In this document: positions 27,455 through 35,439 of the stretch, piece by piece
Numbering within the stretch: position 1 is the first letter of the stretch
How the letters are laid out: the number at the start of each line of letters is the position of its first letter
Assembly: GCF_018449515.1 (NCBI RefSeq)
Contig: NZ_JAAVUQ010000001.1
Coordinates: 62,001 to 126,000 of the forward strand
Reading direction: 5' to 3'
DNA length: 64,000 nt
From: Caballeronia sp. dw_19
GTDB taxonomy: Bacteria; Pseudomonadota; Gammaproteobacteria; Burkholderiales; Burkholderiaceae
Made by a program: the position numbers and the translations under genes
The notes under the pieces: model-generated
What the model was told of the DNA's origin: nothing
The model's database searches: none
Seen by the model: the letters and a program-made list of their open reading frames with translations, nothing else

Positions 27455-27487
27455 AAGCGGTCCTTCGTCATTCATTGATGGGGATGT

Positions 27488-28315
27488 TCAAGTCGATGCA
27501 AGTTGTTTGACGTAGCGCGCAGCATCGGCGGCGAGATTGTCTTGATCGAATGGAAATTCGATGCCGCGAGGAACGTCGGCCGGCAAGTAAGCCAGCAACG
27601 CGGCGAAGTGCGCGTCGTTGGTCGCGGGGGCCGTCGCGAAACGTCGCGCGCCTTCGCCCTGCACCGCCTTGCAGTGCACGTAACCCACGTATTTGGCCAG
27701 GCGCCGCGCGGCTTCGAGCGGATCTTGCTGCGCCCATTGCCAGTTGCCGGTGTCGAAGGTCATGGAGAGCGTATGCGAGCGGTTTTCCAGCGTGTCGAAC
27801 AGCGCAGAAAAAGCATCGATTGTGCCGCCCGCTTTCAGTTGGCCATTCTCGACGACGACCCGCGCCTTGGAATGTCGGATACCGGCGATCAAGCGATCGA
27901 GCGTCGCGGAATCCGTCGCCGTGCCGGTGCTCTCCGACCCGCCGAGCTGGAATTTGACGATGCGCGCATCGAGTGCAGCGGCTTCGTCCAGGGTCTGCTC
28001 CATCGCGTTTTCATCGAGGGCGCCGGTATCGTCGAAAAGGGTCGCGGGGGTGGAATAGACCGGCCAGATGCCGGCCGCCCGGATTCGCTGACCGAGTTCG
28101 TACAGGGAAGCGGACTGGAATTGGGTCTCATCGGAGAACAATTCGCGGCGCACTTCGAAACCCGCCGCGCCTGCTTTTGCCGCCACTTCCGCCCAGATTG
28201 CGTGGCCGTCGCGGCGGATCATCTCCGGGCCGAATGCGCTCGCCACGATAACCACCGGGACGGTCGCATGAGCCGGATCATTTTTGATCAGATTCTCAGA
28301 ATTGCCGTGTTTCAC
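27488..28315 (-). CDS. kguE: Sugar phosphate isomerase/epimerase, KguE-like
   Basis: TIM-barrel protein of about 275 residues of the xylose isomerase-like family. The barrel strands begin at P-V-V-I-V-A-S-A-F-G and include V-V-E-N-G-Q, M-T-F-D-T-G-N-W and Y-V-H-C-K-A-V-Q-G, with likely metal-binding Glu, Asp and His. It is the first gene of the kgu operon, as in pseudomonads, where its exact step is not settled. The frame is open to 28582, but that would run through the promoter and operator, so I chose the GTG at 28315; the start is uncertain. Confidence 0.72.
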   Translation of the reverse strand: MKHGNSENLIKNDPAHATVPVVIVASAFGPEMIRRDGHAIWAEVAAKAGAAGFEVRRELFSDETQFQSASLYELGQRIRAAGIWPVYSTPATLFDDTGALDENAMEQTLDEAAALDARIVKFQLGGSESTGTATDSATLDRLIAGIRHSKARVVVENGQLKAGGTIDAFSALFDTLENRSHTLSMTFDTGNWQWAQQDPLEAARRLAKYVGYVHCKAVQGEGARRFATAPATNDAHFAALLAYLPADVPRGIEFPFDQDNLAADAARYVKQLAST

Positions 28316-28340
28316 AGCGGAATTTGCCTTTAACCGGCCA

Positions 28341-28369
28341 ATGGAACCGGTTCCAAGAACGAATTTCAA
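28341..28369 (-). promoter_or_regulatory. kgu operon promoter with PtxS-type palindromic operator
   Basis: The perfect palindrome TGGAACCGGTTCCA (28342-28355) has the central CG of LacI-family sites and differs from the known pseudomonad PtxS site TGAAACCGGTTTCA at one symmetrical position pair. On the minus strand a -35-like TTGAAA (28369-28364) and a weak -10 TTCCAT (28346-28341) are 17 bases apart, so the operator covers the -10 element. Repressor binding would block the promoter. Confidence 0.75.
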
Positions 28370-28613
28370 AAAAGACGCGTGCTGCGTCTGAGTGACGTCG
28401 AATAATGCGCCCGGGGCTAAAGGGGCGCTATTCTGGAATTCCCTAAGAGTGGCTGATCTGCTTGTGCTGTCCGACGGTTGGCGTGCTGGCAGCTTCGAAT
28501 CCGGGTTGATGCCGGGCCGCTGCCGTCGGGCAAGATCCAGGTATCCGTGGTTGGTGACAGATCGGATTTCACCGAAATTCACGCGCCCACGCCGAGCTAA
28601 TCAGCGGCAATCG

Positions 28614-29504
28614 TCACTTCTCAGACCCATCCTCCACGCACAGCGCGTAAAACCTCGCCGCCGCCCGCGACGCTGCTGCTCCGTGCGGCATCAGGATCGA
28701 AAATCGCCGTGTCAGCGGCTCCGGGGCGATTCGCAAACGCAGCAGCGCGCCGTCCTCATGGCGCATGGACATCGCCGATACGAAACCAATCCCCATCCCC
28801 GCCCGCACGGCTTCCTTCACGCCCTCCACGCCCGCGATTTCCAGCGCGACCCGCATCTGCGCGCCGGCCCGGGCGCACGCGCGCTCGACCAGTTGGCGCA
28901 CGCCCGACCCGCCCTCGCGTAAAACCAGTGAATGAGCACATACCGCTTCCAGCGTCACCCTGCCGGAGACGGACGCCAGCGGATGCCCGCGCGGCGCAAT
29001 CGCCACGATCTCGTCCTCGCGCCACTCTGCGACTTCAGTTCCCGGCGGCAGATCGGCGCCCACGGGCCCTTCGATCATCGCGATGTCCAGCGAACCCAGC
29101 GCCGCAACGATCTCAGCCGTATTCCCATCGATCGTGTGAACCGTCACATCCGGATGCTGCCGATGAAACTCCGCGATCAGATAAGGCAACAGGTAACTTG
29201 CCGGCGTCGTGCTCGCGCCAATCCTCAACGTGCCGCGCTCAAGGCCGCGCAGCGCGTTCCGGTACGCGTGCGCCTGCCCGACGGTCTCCCGGATCCGCGT
29301 GGCATAAACCGCGAGCTGTTCGCCAGCGGCGGTCAGCCGGATTCCACGGCCAGCGCGCTGATACAAAGGCTCGCCGAATTCGTCCTGCAACTGGCGTAAC
29401 TGCCCCGACACAGCCGGCTGCGACAGATGCAGCGCAACAGCCGCCCGGCTGATGTTGGCATGCTCGGCGACGGTGGCGAAGGTTATAAGTTGGTCTGGGG
29501 TCAT
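28614..29504 (-). CDS. LysR-family regulator, YeiE/CysL-like
   Basis: Regulator of 296 residues with a clear N-terminal helix-turn-helix (S-R-A-A-V-A-L-H-L-S-Q-P-A-V-S-G-Q-L) and an effector domain starting G-T-L-R-I-G-A-S-T-T-P-A-S-Y. It is divergent from a YeiH-family gene. A LysR/YeiH pair with this arrangement is known in E. coli (yeiE-yeiH), so it probably controls that gene. The 108-base gap between them is A/T-rich. Confidence 0.85.
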   Translation of the reverse strand: MTPDQLITFATVAEHANISRAAVALHLSQPAVSGQLRQLQDEFGEPLYQRAGRGIRLTAAGEQLAVYATRIRETVGQAHAYRNALRGLERGTLRIGASTTPASYLLPYLIAEFHRQHPDVTVHTIDGNTAEIVAALGSLDIAMIEGPVGADLPPGTEVAEWREDEIVAIAPRGHPLASVSGRVTLEAVCAHSLVLREGGSGVRQLVERACARAGAQMRVALEIAGVEGVKEAVRAGMGIGFVSAMSMRHEDGALLRLRIAPEPLTRRFSILMPHGAAASRAAARFYALCVEDGSEK

Positions 29505-29612
29505 TGGCGCTCAACTATCGGCCAAATGGATATTTTACATTCTAAATGACGATTTTTCATATCTATATATCAATAATAGGATTGGCGTATCGAATCCAAA
29601 ACGGAAAAAACC

Positions 29613-30698
29613 GTGAATTCCCTCGCCACTCCTGCCGCATCTCGTTCCGCTCCAACCGCCCCAAGCGGTCAAACGCGCGGTCAGCTAAACGGGATCTTGT
29701 TCGTCGCGCTGTTCGCCGCCGCCGTCACGCAATTGGCCGCGCTGCCGTTCATCTCGAATCTGGGACTCAGTCCGCTGATCGTCGGCATTGTTGCCGGCGC
29801 GATCTACGGCAATGCGTTGCGTGACGGCATGCCGGAAAGCTGGGCGTCAGGCGTGAACTTCTCCGCTCGCAAGCTGCTGCGTATCGCCGTCGGTTTCTTC
29901 GGGCTGCGCGTAAGCCTCCAGGAAATCGCGCAGGTCGGGCTGCCGGGCTTGACGGTATCGGTACTGGTGGTGGTGAGCACGCTCGCCATCGGCACATGGG
30001 CGGGCATGACGCTGATGAAGCTCGACCGCGATACGGCATTGCTGACCGCAGCCGGCAGCGCGATCTGTGGCGCCGCGGCGGTGCTCGCATTCGAATCGAC
30101 CTTGCAATCCGAGCCGCATAAAAGCGCGATGGCGGTGGGCAGCGTCGTGCTGTTCGGGACGCTCTCCATGTTCCTCTACCCGCTCGCGTTGCACCTCGGC
30201 TGGCTGCACCTGGATACGCTGGGCGTGGGCCTGTTTTTCGGCGGCACGATCCACGAAGTGGCGCAGGTGGTGGGCGCGGCCAGCAACGTGAGCCCGGAAG
30301 CGACGCATATCGCGACCATCGTGAAAATGACGCGCGTGATGCTGCTCGTGCCGGTGCTGCTCGTGATCGGCATGTGGGTGAACCGCTCGCGTAACAGCGC
30401 TCAAACCGACGGCAGCGGCACGAAGCGCAAGCTGGCGATTCCCTGGTTCGCGCTCGGTTTCCTCGCCCTCGTGATCGTGAATTCATTGCATGTTTTGCCT
30501 GATACCGCGACCCACACGCTGAACACGCTCGACACCTTCGCGTTGACCATGGCGATGACCGCCTTGGGCATCGAAACGCGGATCGCGCAGATTCGTCGGG
30601 CGGGACCACGCGCGCTGGTAACCGGGGCCATTGTGTATGCCTGGCTGATCGGGGGAGGACTCGCGATAACCATAGGCGTCGAGCGCCTGCTCGGGTAA
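29613..30698 (+). CDS. yeiH: YeiH-family putative sulfate exporter
   Basis: Membrane protein of 361 residues with about ten helices, matching the conserved UPF0324/YeiH family: I-V-G-I-V-A-G-A-I-Y-G-N near 55, A-R-K-L-L-R-I-A-V-G-F-F-G-L-R near 90, G-S-A-I-C-G-A-A-A-V-L-A near 148, and F-F-G-G-T-I-H-E-V-A-Q-V near 208. Members are annotated as sulfate exporters on limited evidence. It starts with GTG 29613 and ends just before a strong terminator. Confidence 0.83.
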   Translation: MNSLATPAASRSAPTAPSGQTRGQLNGILFVALFAAAVTQLAALPFISNLGLSPLIVGIVAGAIYGNALRDGMPESWASGVNFSARKLLRIAVGFFGLRVSLQEIAQVGLPGLTVSVLVVVSTLAIGTWAGMTLMKLDRDTALLTAAGSAICGAAAVLAFESTLQSEPHKSAMAVGSVVLFGTLSMFLYPLALHLGWLHLDTLGVGLFFGGTIHEVAQVVGAASNVSPEATHIATIVKMTRVMLLVPVLLVIGMWVNRSRNSAQTDGSGTKRKLAIPWFALGFLALVIVNSLHVLPDTATHTLNTLDTFALTMAMTALGIETRIAQIRRAGPRALVTGAIVYAWLIGGGLAITIGVERLLG

Positions 30699-30728
30699 CG
30701 TTCGTAGAGGTGCCGCCTGCAGGAACAC

Positions 30729-30757
30729 AAAAGCCCCGCCGCCCATGCGGGGTTTTT
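30729..30757 (+). terminator. Factor-independent terminator after yeiH
   Basis: AAAAGCCCCGC and GCGGGGTTTTT form a hairpin with a seven-base loop, and the stem runs into a five-T tract. It lies about 30 bases after the yeiH stop. Confidence 0.88.
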
Positions 30758-30859
30758 GCTTTTCAGCGAGATTACAAGTGCGATGCAAGCACAACGGCAC
30801 GCGTGTTGCTACCCTCTTGTCTTTGGGTTTCCAGCAATCACACCGCGAGGATATTGCCG

Positions 30860-31594
30860 ATGGCCTATGAACTGTATTACTGGGATGGTCTTCAAGGCCG
30901 AGGCGAATTCGTCCGGCTCGCGCTGGAAGACGCCGGCGCCGACTACGTTGACGTTGCACGCGGCGCGAAGAAGGACGGACAAGGCACGGGCGCCATGATG
31001 AAGATCATCAACAGCAAGACCGAGCCGCACATTCCTTTCGCCCCGCCATTCCTGAAGGATGGCGAACTGATCGTGCCGCACGTGGCGAACATACTGCAAT
31101 ATCTGGGGCCGAAGCTCGGTCTCGCGCCGAAGGACGAAGGCCTGCGCTATGTCGCGCACGGCTTGCAGTTGACGATCGCGGACATGGTGACCGAAGTCCA
31201 CGATACCCATCATCCGCTGGCAAGCGGCCTTTACTATGAAGACCAGAAGGACGCAGCCAAGAAGCGCTCGAAGGATTTCATCGACAACCGGGTTCCGAAG
31301 TTCATCGGCTATTTCGAGCGGGTGCTCGCGCAGAATCCTCACGGCGATACACAGATGATCGGCAACATGACCACGTACGTGGACCTGTCGATATTTCAAC
31401 TTGTCGACGGCCTGCACTACGCCTTTCCCCGTGCGATGAAAAAATTCGGCAGCCTGTATCCGCGCGTGGCGGCGTTGCATGATGCGGTGCTGGAACGACC
31501 GAACATCGCGGCTTATGTGGACTCGGAGCGCCGGATTCCATTCAACGAATCCGGCATCTTTCGTCATTACCCGGAACTGGATCAGGACGCCTAG
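30860..31594 (+). CDS. Glutathione S-transferase family protein
   Basis: Cytosolic protein of 244 residues with a thioredoxin-like N-terminal domain (Y-E-L-Y-Y-W-D-G-L-Q-G-R-G-E-F-V-R-L-A-L) and an all-helical C-terminal domain. The early Tyr and R-G-E-F-V-R-L-A-L-E-D fit sigma/alpha-like GSTs. It conjugates glutathione or reduces peroxides; the substrate is unknown. The start at 30860 is set by GAGG at 30847-30850. It lies 54 bases before the aldo/keto reductase gene. Confidence 0.82.
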   Translation: MAYELYYWDGLQGRGEFVRLALEDAGADYVDVARGAKKDGQGTGAMMKIINSKTEPHIPFAPPFLKDGELIVPHVANILQYLGPKLGLAPKDEGLRYVAHGLQLTIADMVTEVHDTHHPLASGLYYEDQKDAAKKRSKDFIDNRVPKFIGYFERVLAQNPHGDTQMIGNMTTYVDLSIFQLVDGLHYAFPRAMKKFGSLYPRVAALHDAVLERPNIAAYVDSERRIPFNESGIFRHYPELDQDA

Positions 31595-31648
31595 GATTCC
31601 TGAGCCGGCCGGCCTGTATCGGATAAACGTAATCAAAAGGAGCATCAG

Positions 31649-32452
31649 ATGGTCGAAACAATTCCCTCCTTCGGACTCGGCACCTTTCGCGTGGATGCGG
31701 AGAAAACCGCCAAGTCTGTCGCAAGCGCACTGCAACTCGGGTATCGCCATATCGATACCGCGCAGCTTTACAAGAACGAAGAGGCCGTCGGTAAAGGCGT
31801 GCGCGACTCGCTCGTGCCGCGCGACGATATCTGGGTGACCACCAAGGTCTGGCACGACCGGCTGCGTCGTGACGACGTAGTGAAAAGCCTGGTGGAAAGC
31901 CACAAGAAGCTGAACATCGGCACAATCGATCTTGCGTTGATTCACTGGCCGTCGCCGGACAGCGTGGTGCCGGTCGCCGAATCAATCTTGGGCTTTCAGG
32001 ATGCACAGAAGCAGCAGTTGATCCGGTATTTCGGGGTGTCGAACTTCACCGCGCCGTTGCTCGAAGAAGCGTTGAACGCGCCCGGCGGCAAGGGCATTGT
32101 GACGAATCAGTTCGAGATCAGCCCATTCCTCGCGAACCGCAAGCTGGTCGAGGCAACGCAAAAGCTCGGTGTGAAGGTGACCGCGTATATGCCGCTGGGC
32201 GAAGGCCGCGCGCATAAAGATCCCACCTTGGTGGCAATCGCGAAGAAGCATGGCGTGACGCCCGCTCAAGTGACGTTTGCATGGCTGCTGTCGCGCGATA
32301 TCGTGGTGCTGTCGGCATCGACGAATCCGGAACATCAACAACTTAACTGGGACTCGCAAAAGGTGAGACTGGACGCCGACGATATTGCGAAGATCGATGC
32401 GCTCGACGAAGGCCAGCGAAATGCAAAGCCACCGTTCGCGCCGAAATGGTGA
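31649..32452 (+). CDS. Aldo/keto reductase (2,5-diketogluconate reductase-like)
   Basis: NADPH-dependent reductase of 267 residues with the AKR catalytic tetrad visible: Asp in G-Y-R-H-I-D-T-A, Tyr in Q-L-Y-K-N-E, Lys in V-T-T-K-V-W-H and His in A-L-I-H-W-P. The length and G-L-G-T-F-R opening match the bacterial 2,5-diketo-D-gluconate reductase group. Many members detoxify aldehydes such as methylglyoxal. AAGGAG lies before the start. It is possibly co-transcribed with the glutathione S-transferase. Confidence 0.83.
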   Translation: MVETIPSFGLGTFRVDAEKTAKSVASALQLGYRHIDTAQLYKNEEAVGKGVRDSLVPRDDIWVTTKVWHDRLRRDDVVKSLVESHKKLNIGTIDLALIHWPSPDSVVPVAESILGFQDAQKQQLIRYFGVSNFTAPLLEEALNAPGGKGIVTNQFEISPFLANRKLVEATQKLGVKVTAYMPLGEGRAHKDPTLVAIAKKHGVTPAQVTFAWLLSRDIVVLSASTNPEHQQLNWDSQKVRLDADDIAKIDALDEGQRNAKPPFAPKW

Positions 32453-32534
32453 TTGAGTAGTTTGACGTAGAACACAACCCGGCTTTGATACGAAGAGGCC
32501 GGGTTGTCAGACCCTGGTCGCCCCGCTCCGCTAC

Positions 32535-32966
32535 TCAGCCCAAATGTGTCCGCTTCTCGCGTGCGGGGGCGACATTGTTCGTTGAAAGCGCCTGGACGAT
32601 GCCACAGTCCGTCGCTGATTCTTCCGTCGTGCATTGGCTCCTCAACGCAACCAGTTGCAACTTGAGTTGCGTCAATTCGTCGATCCGCCTGTCTACATGA
32701 AGAATATGTTCATCGACGAGCGAATTGATCGAACCGCACGGTGCGCCAGGCGCATCGGTCGCGCTGAGCAGATGGCGGATCTCGTCATGCGTCATATCCA
32801 GCGCGCGGCAATTACGGATAAACCGCAGACGTTCCGCGTGCGCCTCCGTGTAATTCCGGTAATTCGAATCTGTCCGGCTGGCTTCCGGCATCAAGCCTTC
32901 TTTCTCGTAAAAGCGGATGGTTTCAGTCGTGCACTGAGCCATTTTCGCCAATTCACCGATTTTCAT
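32535..32966 (-). CDS. cadR: Cd(II)/Pb(II)-responsive MerR-family regulator
   Basis: Regulator of 143 residues with a MerR-type helix-turn-helix (M-K-I-G-E-L-A-K-M-A-Q-C-T-T-E-T-I-R-F-Y-E) and a dimerising coiled coil. The metal site cysteines are present: A-P-C-G-S near 77, S-Q-C near 111 and D-C-G-I near 120. This three-Cys pattern is the CadR/PbrR type. It is divergent from the P-type ATPase and activates its promoter by DNA distortion when metal binds. Confidence 0.88.
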   Translation of the reverse strand: MKIGELAKMAQCTTETIRFYEKEGLMPEASRTDSNYRNYTEAHAERLRFIRNCRALDMTHDEIRHLLSATDAPGAPCGSINSLVDEHILHVDRRIDELTQLKLQLVALRSQCTTEESATDCGIVQALSTNNVAPAREKRTHLG

Positions 32967-32988
32967 TGCTTGGGCTCCCGGTCAACGC

Positions 32989-33019
32989 TTGACCTTGAAG
33001 TGACTTCAGGGCGTCTACT
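32989..33019 (+). promoter_or_regulatory. CadR-controlled cadA promoter
   Basis: TTGACC (-35) and TCTACT (-10) are separated by 19 bases, the over-long spacer typical of MerR-family promoters. Between them lies the dyad CCTTGAAGT-G-ACTTCAGGG (32993-33011), one mismatch from perfect. This is the expected CadR binding site and promoter for the ATPase gene at 33048. Confidence 0.82.
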
Positions 33020-33047
33020 AAACCATAGATCCCCTCAGGAAGCCACG

Positions 33048-35318
33048 ATGTCCCCACTCAGCGAAACGAATCACACGGTTGATGAAGAGCAGGCCAGGTC
33101 TCCGTGCGGCCACGGTCATGACCATTCGTCGGACCATGCGCCCTCGCATGCACATTCGCACGCCGAGGCAAAGGTCGCTGCTCCCGCTCCGCAAAAGCCT
33201 TTGAATGGCGGCGAACGCACGGTGTTTCTCATCGCGCAGATGGATTGCCCGACGGAAGAAGCGTTGATACGCAAGAAGCTTTCGGCCATGCCTTCCGTGC
33301 ACAACGTGCAATTCAACCTGATGCAGCGCTTGCTCACCGTGGACCATTCGCCGCTTGAGCGTGAGGCGATTGCGCAGGCCATTCGATCGCTGGGGTTCAC
33401 CGCTGAATTGCCCGAATCAGCGCCGCAAGGTGGGACTGCCGCCAGCGCGAGGAAATCCGCGCACTGGCCGCTCGCGCTGGCCTGCGCCGCGGCGGTTGCA
33501 TCGGAGATAGTCAGCTTTGCCGCGTTCCCCGGCTGGATCGCGGCGTCGCTTGCCGTGCTTGCTGTCATCGCCGGTGGCCTCGGAACCTACAAAAAAGGCT
33601 GGGTCGCGATTCGCAACGGCAATCTCAACATCAACGCACTCGTGAGCATTGCCGTCACGGGTGCGCTGGTGCTTGGCCAATGGCCCGAGGCAGCCATGGT
33701 CATGGTCCTCTTCAGCCTTGCCGAACTGATTGAAGCGAAGTCGCTCGACCGCGCGCGCAACGCAGTCCAGAAGCTGATGCAACTTGCGCCCGAGCGCGCG
33801 ACCGTCCAGCAACCCGACGGCACGTGGCAAGACGTGGACGCCAAATCGGTATCGATAAACGCCGTCGTGCGCCTCAAACCCGGTGAACGGATCGGACTCG
33901 ATGGCGTGGTGAGCGCCGGACGCTCCACGGTGAACCAGGCGCCCATCACGGGCGAAAGCCTGCCGGTCGATAAAGCACCCGGCGACGCCGTGTTCGCTGG
34001 CACGATCAACGAATCCGGGTCGATCGAGTATCGGGTGACGACACTCGCCAGCGATACAACGCTCGCCCGCATCATTCACGCGGTGTCGGAGGCGCACGGT
34101 TCGAAAGCGCCGACGCAACGCTTCGTCGACCAGTTCGCGCGTGTCTATACGCCGGTTATATTCGCGCTTGCGGTGCTCGTCGCGGTCCTGCCACCGCTCT
34201 TGGCTAGCGGTGTCTGGCACGACTGGATCTACAAGGCCCTCGTGCTGCTGGTGATTGCCTGCCCGTGCGCGCTGGTGATCTCGACGCCTGTGACTATCGT
34301 CAGTGGTCTCACTGCGGCGGCGCGAAAGGGCATTCTGATCAAAGGCGGTTCCACCCTCGAAAGGGGTCGCAAGCTGACCTGGCTCGCGCTCGACAAGACC
34401 GGTACGATCACGCATGGAACACCGGCGCAGACCGATTTCGAAGCTCTCGCCGATACAGACATCAACCGATGCCGGCAGCTTGCAGTCAGCCTCGCCGGAC
34501 GATCGGATCACCCCGTGTCGCAGGCGCTCGCGCGTGCCGCCAACGCGGACTACATCTCTCACTTACCCGTCGATGAATTCGAAGCGTTGCCCGGACGCGG
34601 CGTGCAGGGGACGATCGACGGCCGACCTTACGCGCTAGGCAATCATCGTCTGGTCGAAGGGCTCGGGCGTTGTTCCGCCAGCCTGGAAGCCCGGCTCGAC
34701 AGGCTGGAACGCAATGGAAAAACCGTCGTCCTGCTGATCGGCGAAGAAGGCGTACTCGCTTTGTTCGCCGTCGCGGACACGGTCAAAGAATCCAGCCGTG
34801 CCGCCATCGGCGACCTGCATGCACTCGGCGTTCGCACCGTGATGCTGAGCGGTGACAATTCGCATACGGTGGCGGTCATAGCGAAAGCCGTGGGTATCGA
34901 TGAAGCCCGCGGCGACCAGTTGCCCGCCGACAAACTCACTGCAGTGGCGGAGGCAGTGGCAAAACGTGCGGCAGACGGCGCGGCGGCAGGCATGGTGGGC
35001 GATGGCATCAACGACGCCCCCGCCCTCGCCCGCGCTGATATCGGCTTTGCGATGGGCGCATTGGGCGCGGATACGGCCATTGAAACCGCCGACGTCGCGT
35101 TGATGGACGACGACTTGCGCAAGATCCCGGCTTTCATCCGGCTCTCGAAGGCGACGCATGCAGTGTTGATACAAAACATCGTGTTGGCGCTGGGGATCAA
35201 GGCCGTATTTTTCGTGCTTGCGCTGACGGGTGCGGGAACCCTGTGGATGGCCGTTCTCGCCGACGTAGGGGCAAGCTTGCTGGTCGTTGCCAACGGACTT
35301 CGCTTATTACGTCGATAA
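33048..35318 (+). CDS. cadA: Heavy-metal P1B-type ATPase (Cd/Pb/Zn exporter)
   Basis: Metal-exporting ATPase of 756 residues. The order is a His-rich N-terminus (G-H-G-H-D-H-S-S-D-H), a heavy-metal domain with M-D-C-P-T-E-E near 65-71, membrane helices, the transport motif A-C-P-C-A-L near 405, the phosphorylation site D-K-T-G-T near 447, S-D-H-P-V, and G-D-G-I-N-D-A-P. The heavy-metal domain has one Cys rather than a CxxC pair, as in the ZntA/PbrA-type subgroup. I chose the ATG at 33048, with AGGA seven bases upstream. The divergent CadR regulator indicates Cd/Pb/Zn efflux. Confidence 0.9.
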   Translation: MSPLSETNHTVDEEQARSPCGHGHDHSSDHAPSHAHSHAEAKVAAPAPQKPLNGGERTVFLIAQMDCPTEEALIRKKLSAMPSVHNVQFNLMQRLLTVDHSPLEREAIAQAIRSLGFTAELPESAPQGGTAASARKSAHWPLALACAAAVASEIVSFAAFPGWIAASLAVLAVIAGGLGTYKKGWVAIRNGNLNINALVSIAVTGALVLGQWPEAAMVMVLFSLAELIEAKSLDRARNAVQKLMQLAPERATVQQPDGTWQDVDAKSVSINAVVRLKPGERIGLDGVVSAGRSTVNQAPITGESLPVDKAPGDAVFAGTINESGSIEYRVTTLASDTTLARIIHAVSEAHGSKAPTQRFVDQFARVYTPVIFALAVLVAVLPPLLASGVWHDWIYKALVLLVIACPCALVISTPVTIVSGLTAAARKGILIKGGSTLERGRKLTWLALDKTGTITHGTPAQTDFEALADTDINRCRQLAVSLAGRSDHPVSQALARAANADYISHLPVDEFEALPGRGVQGTIDGRPYALGNHRLVEGLGRCSASLEARLDRLERNGKTVVLLIGEEGVLALFAVADTVKESSRAAIGDLHALGVRTVMLSGDNSHTVAVIAKAVGIDEARGDQLPADKLTAVAEAVAKRAADGAAAGMVGDGINDAPALARADIGFAMGALGADTAIETADVALMDDDLRKIPAFIRLSKATHAVLIQNIVLALGIKAVFFVLALTGAGTLWMAVLADVGASLLVVANGLRLLRR

Positions 35319-35439
35319 CCAGCCGGTGCCAAGCAACTCAGTATGCACATGGATGCCGGAGCACTGCCCCGAGGCCCCTTGCGGGTGATATCCTTGCCCC
35401 GCACCATTGGCCTCGACCCGCTCCGACATTCAAGCTCAC

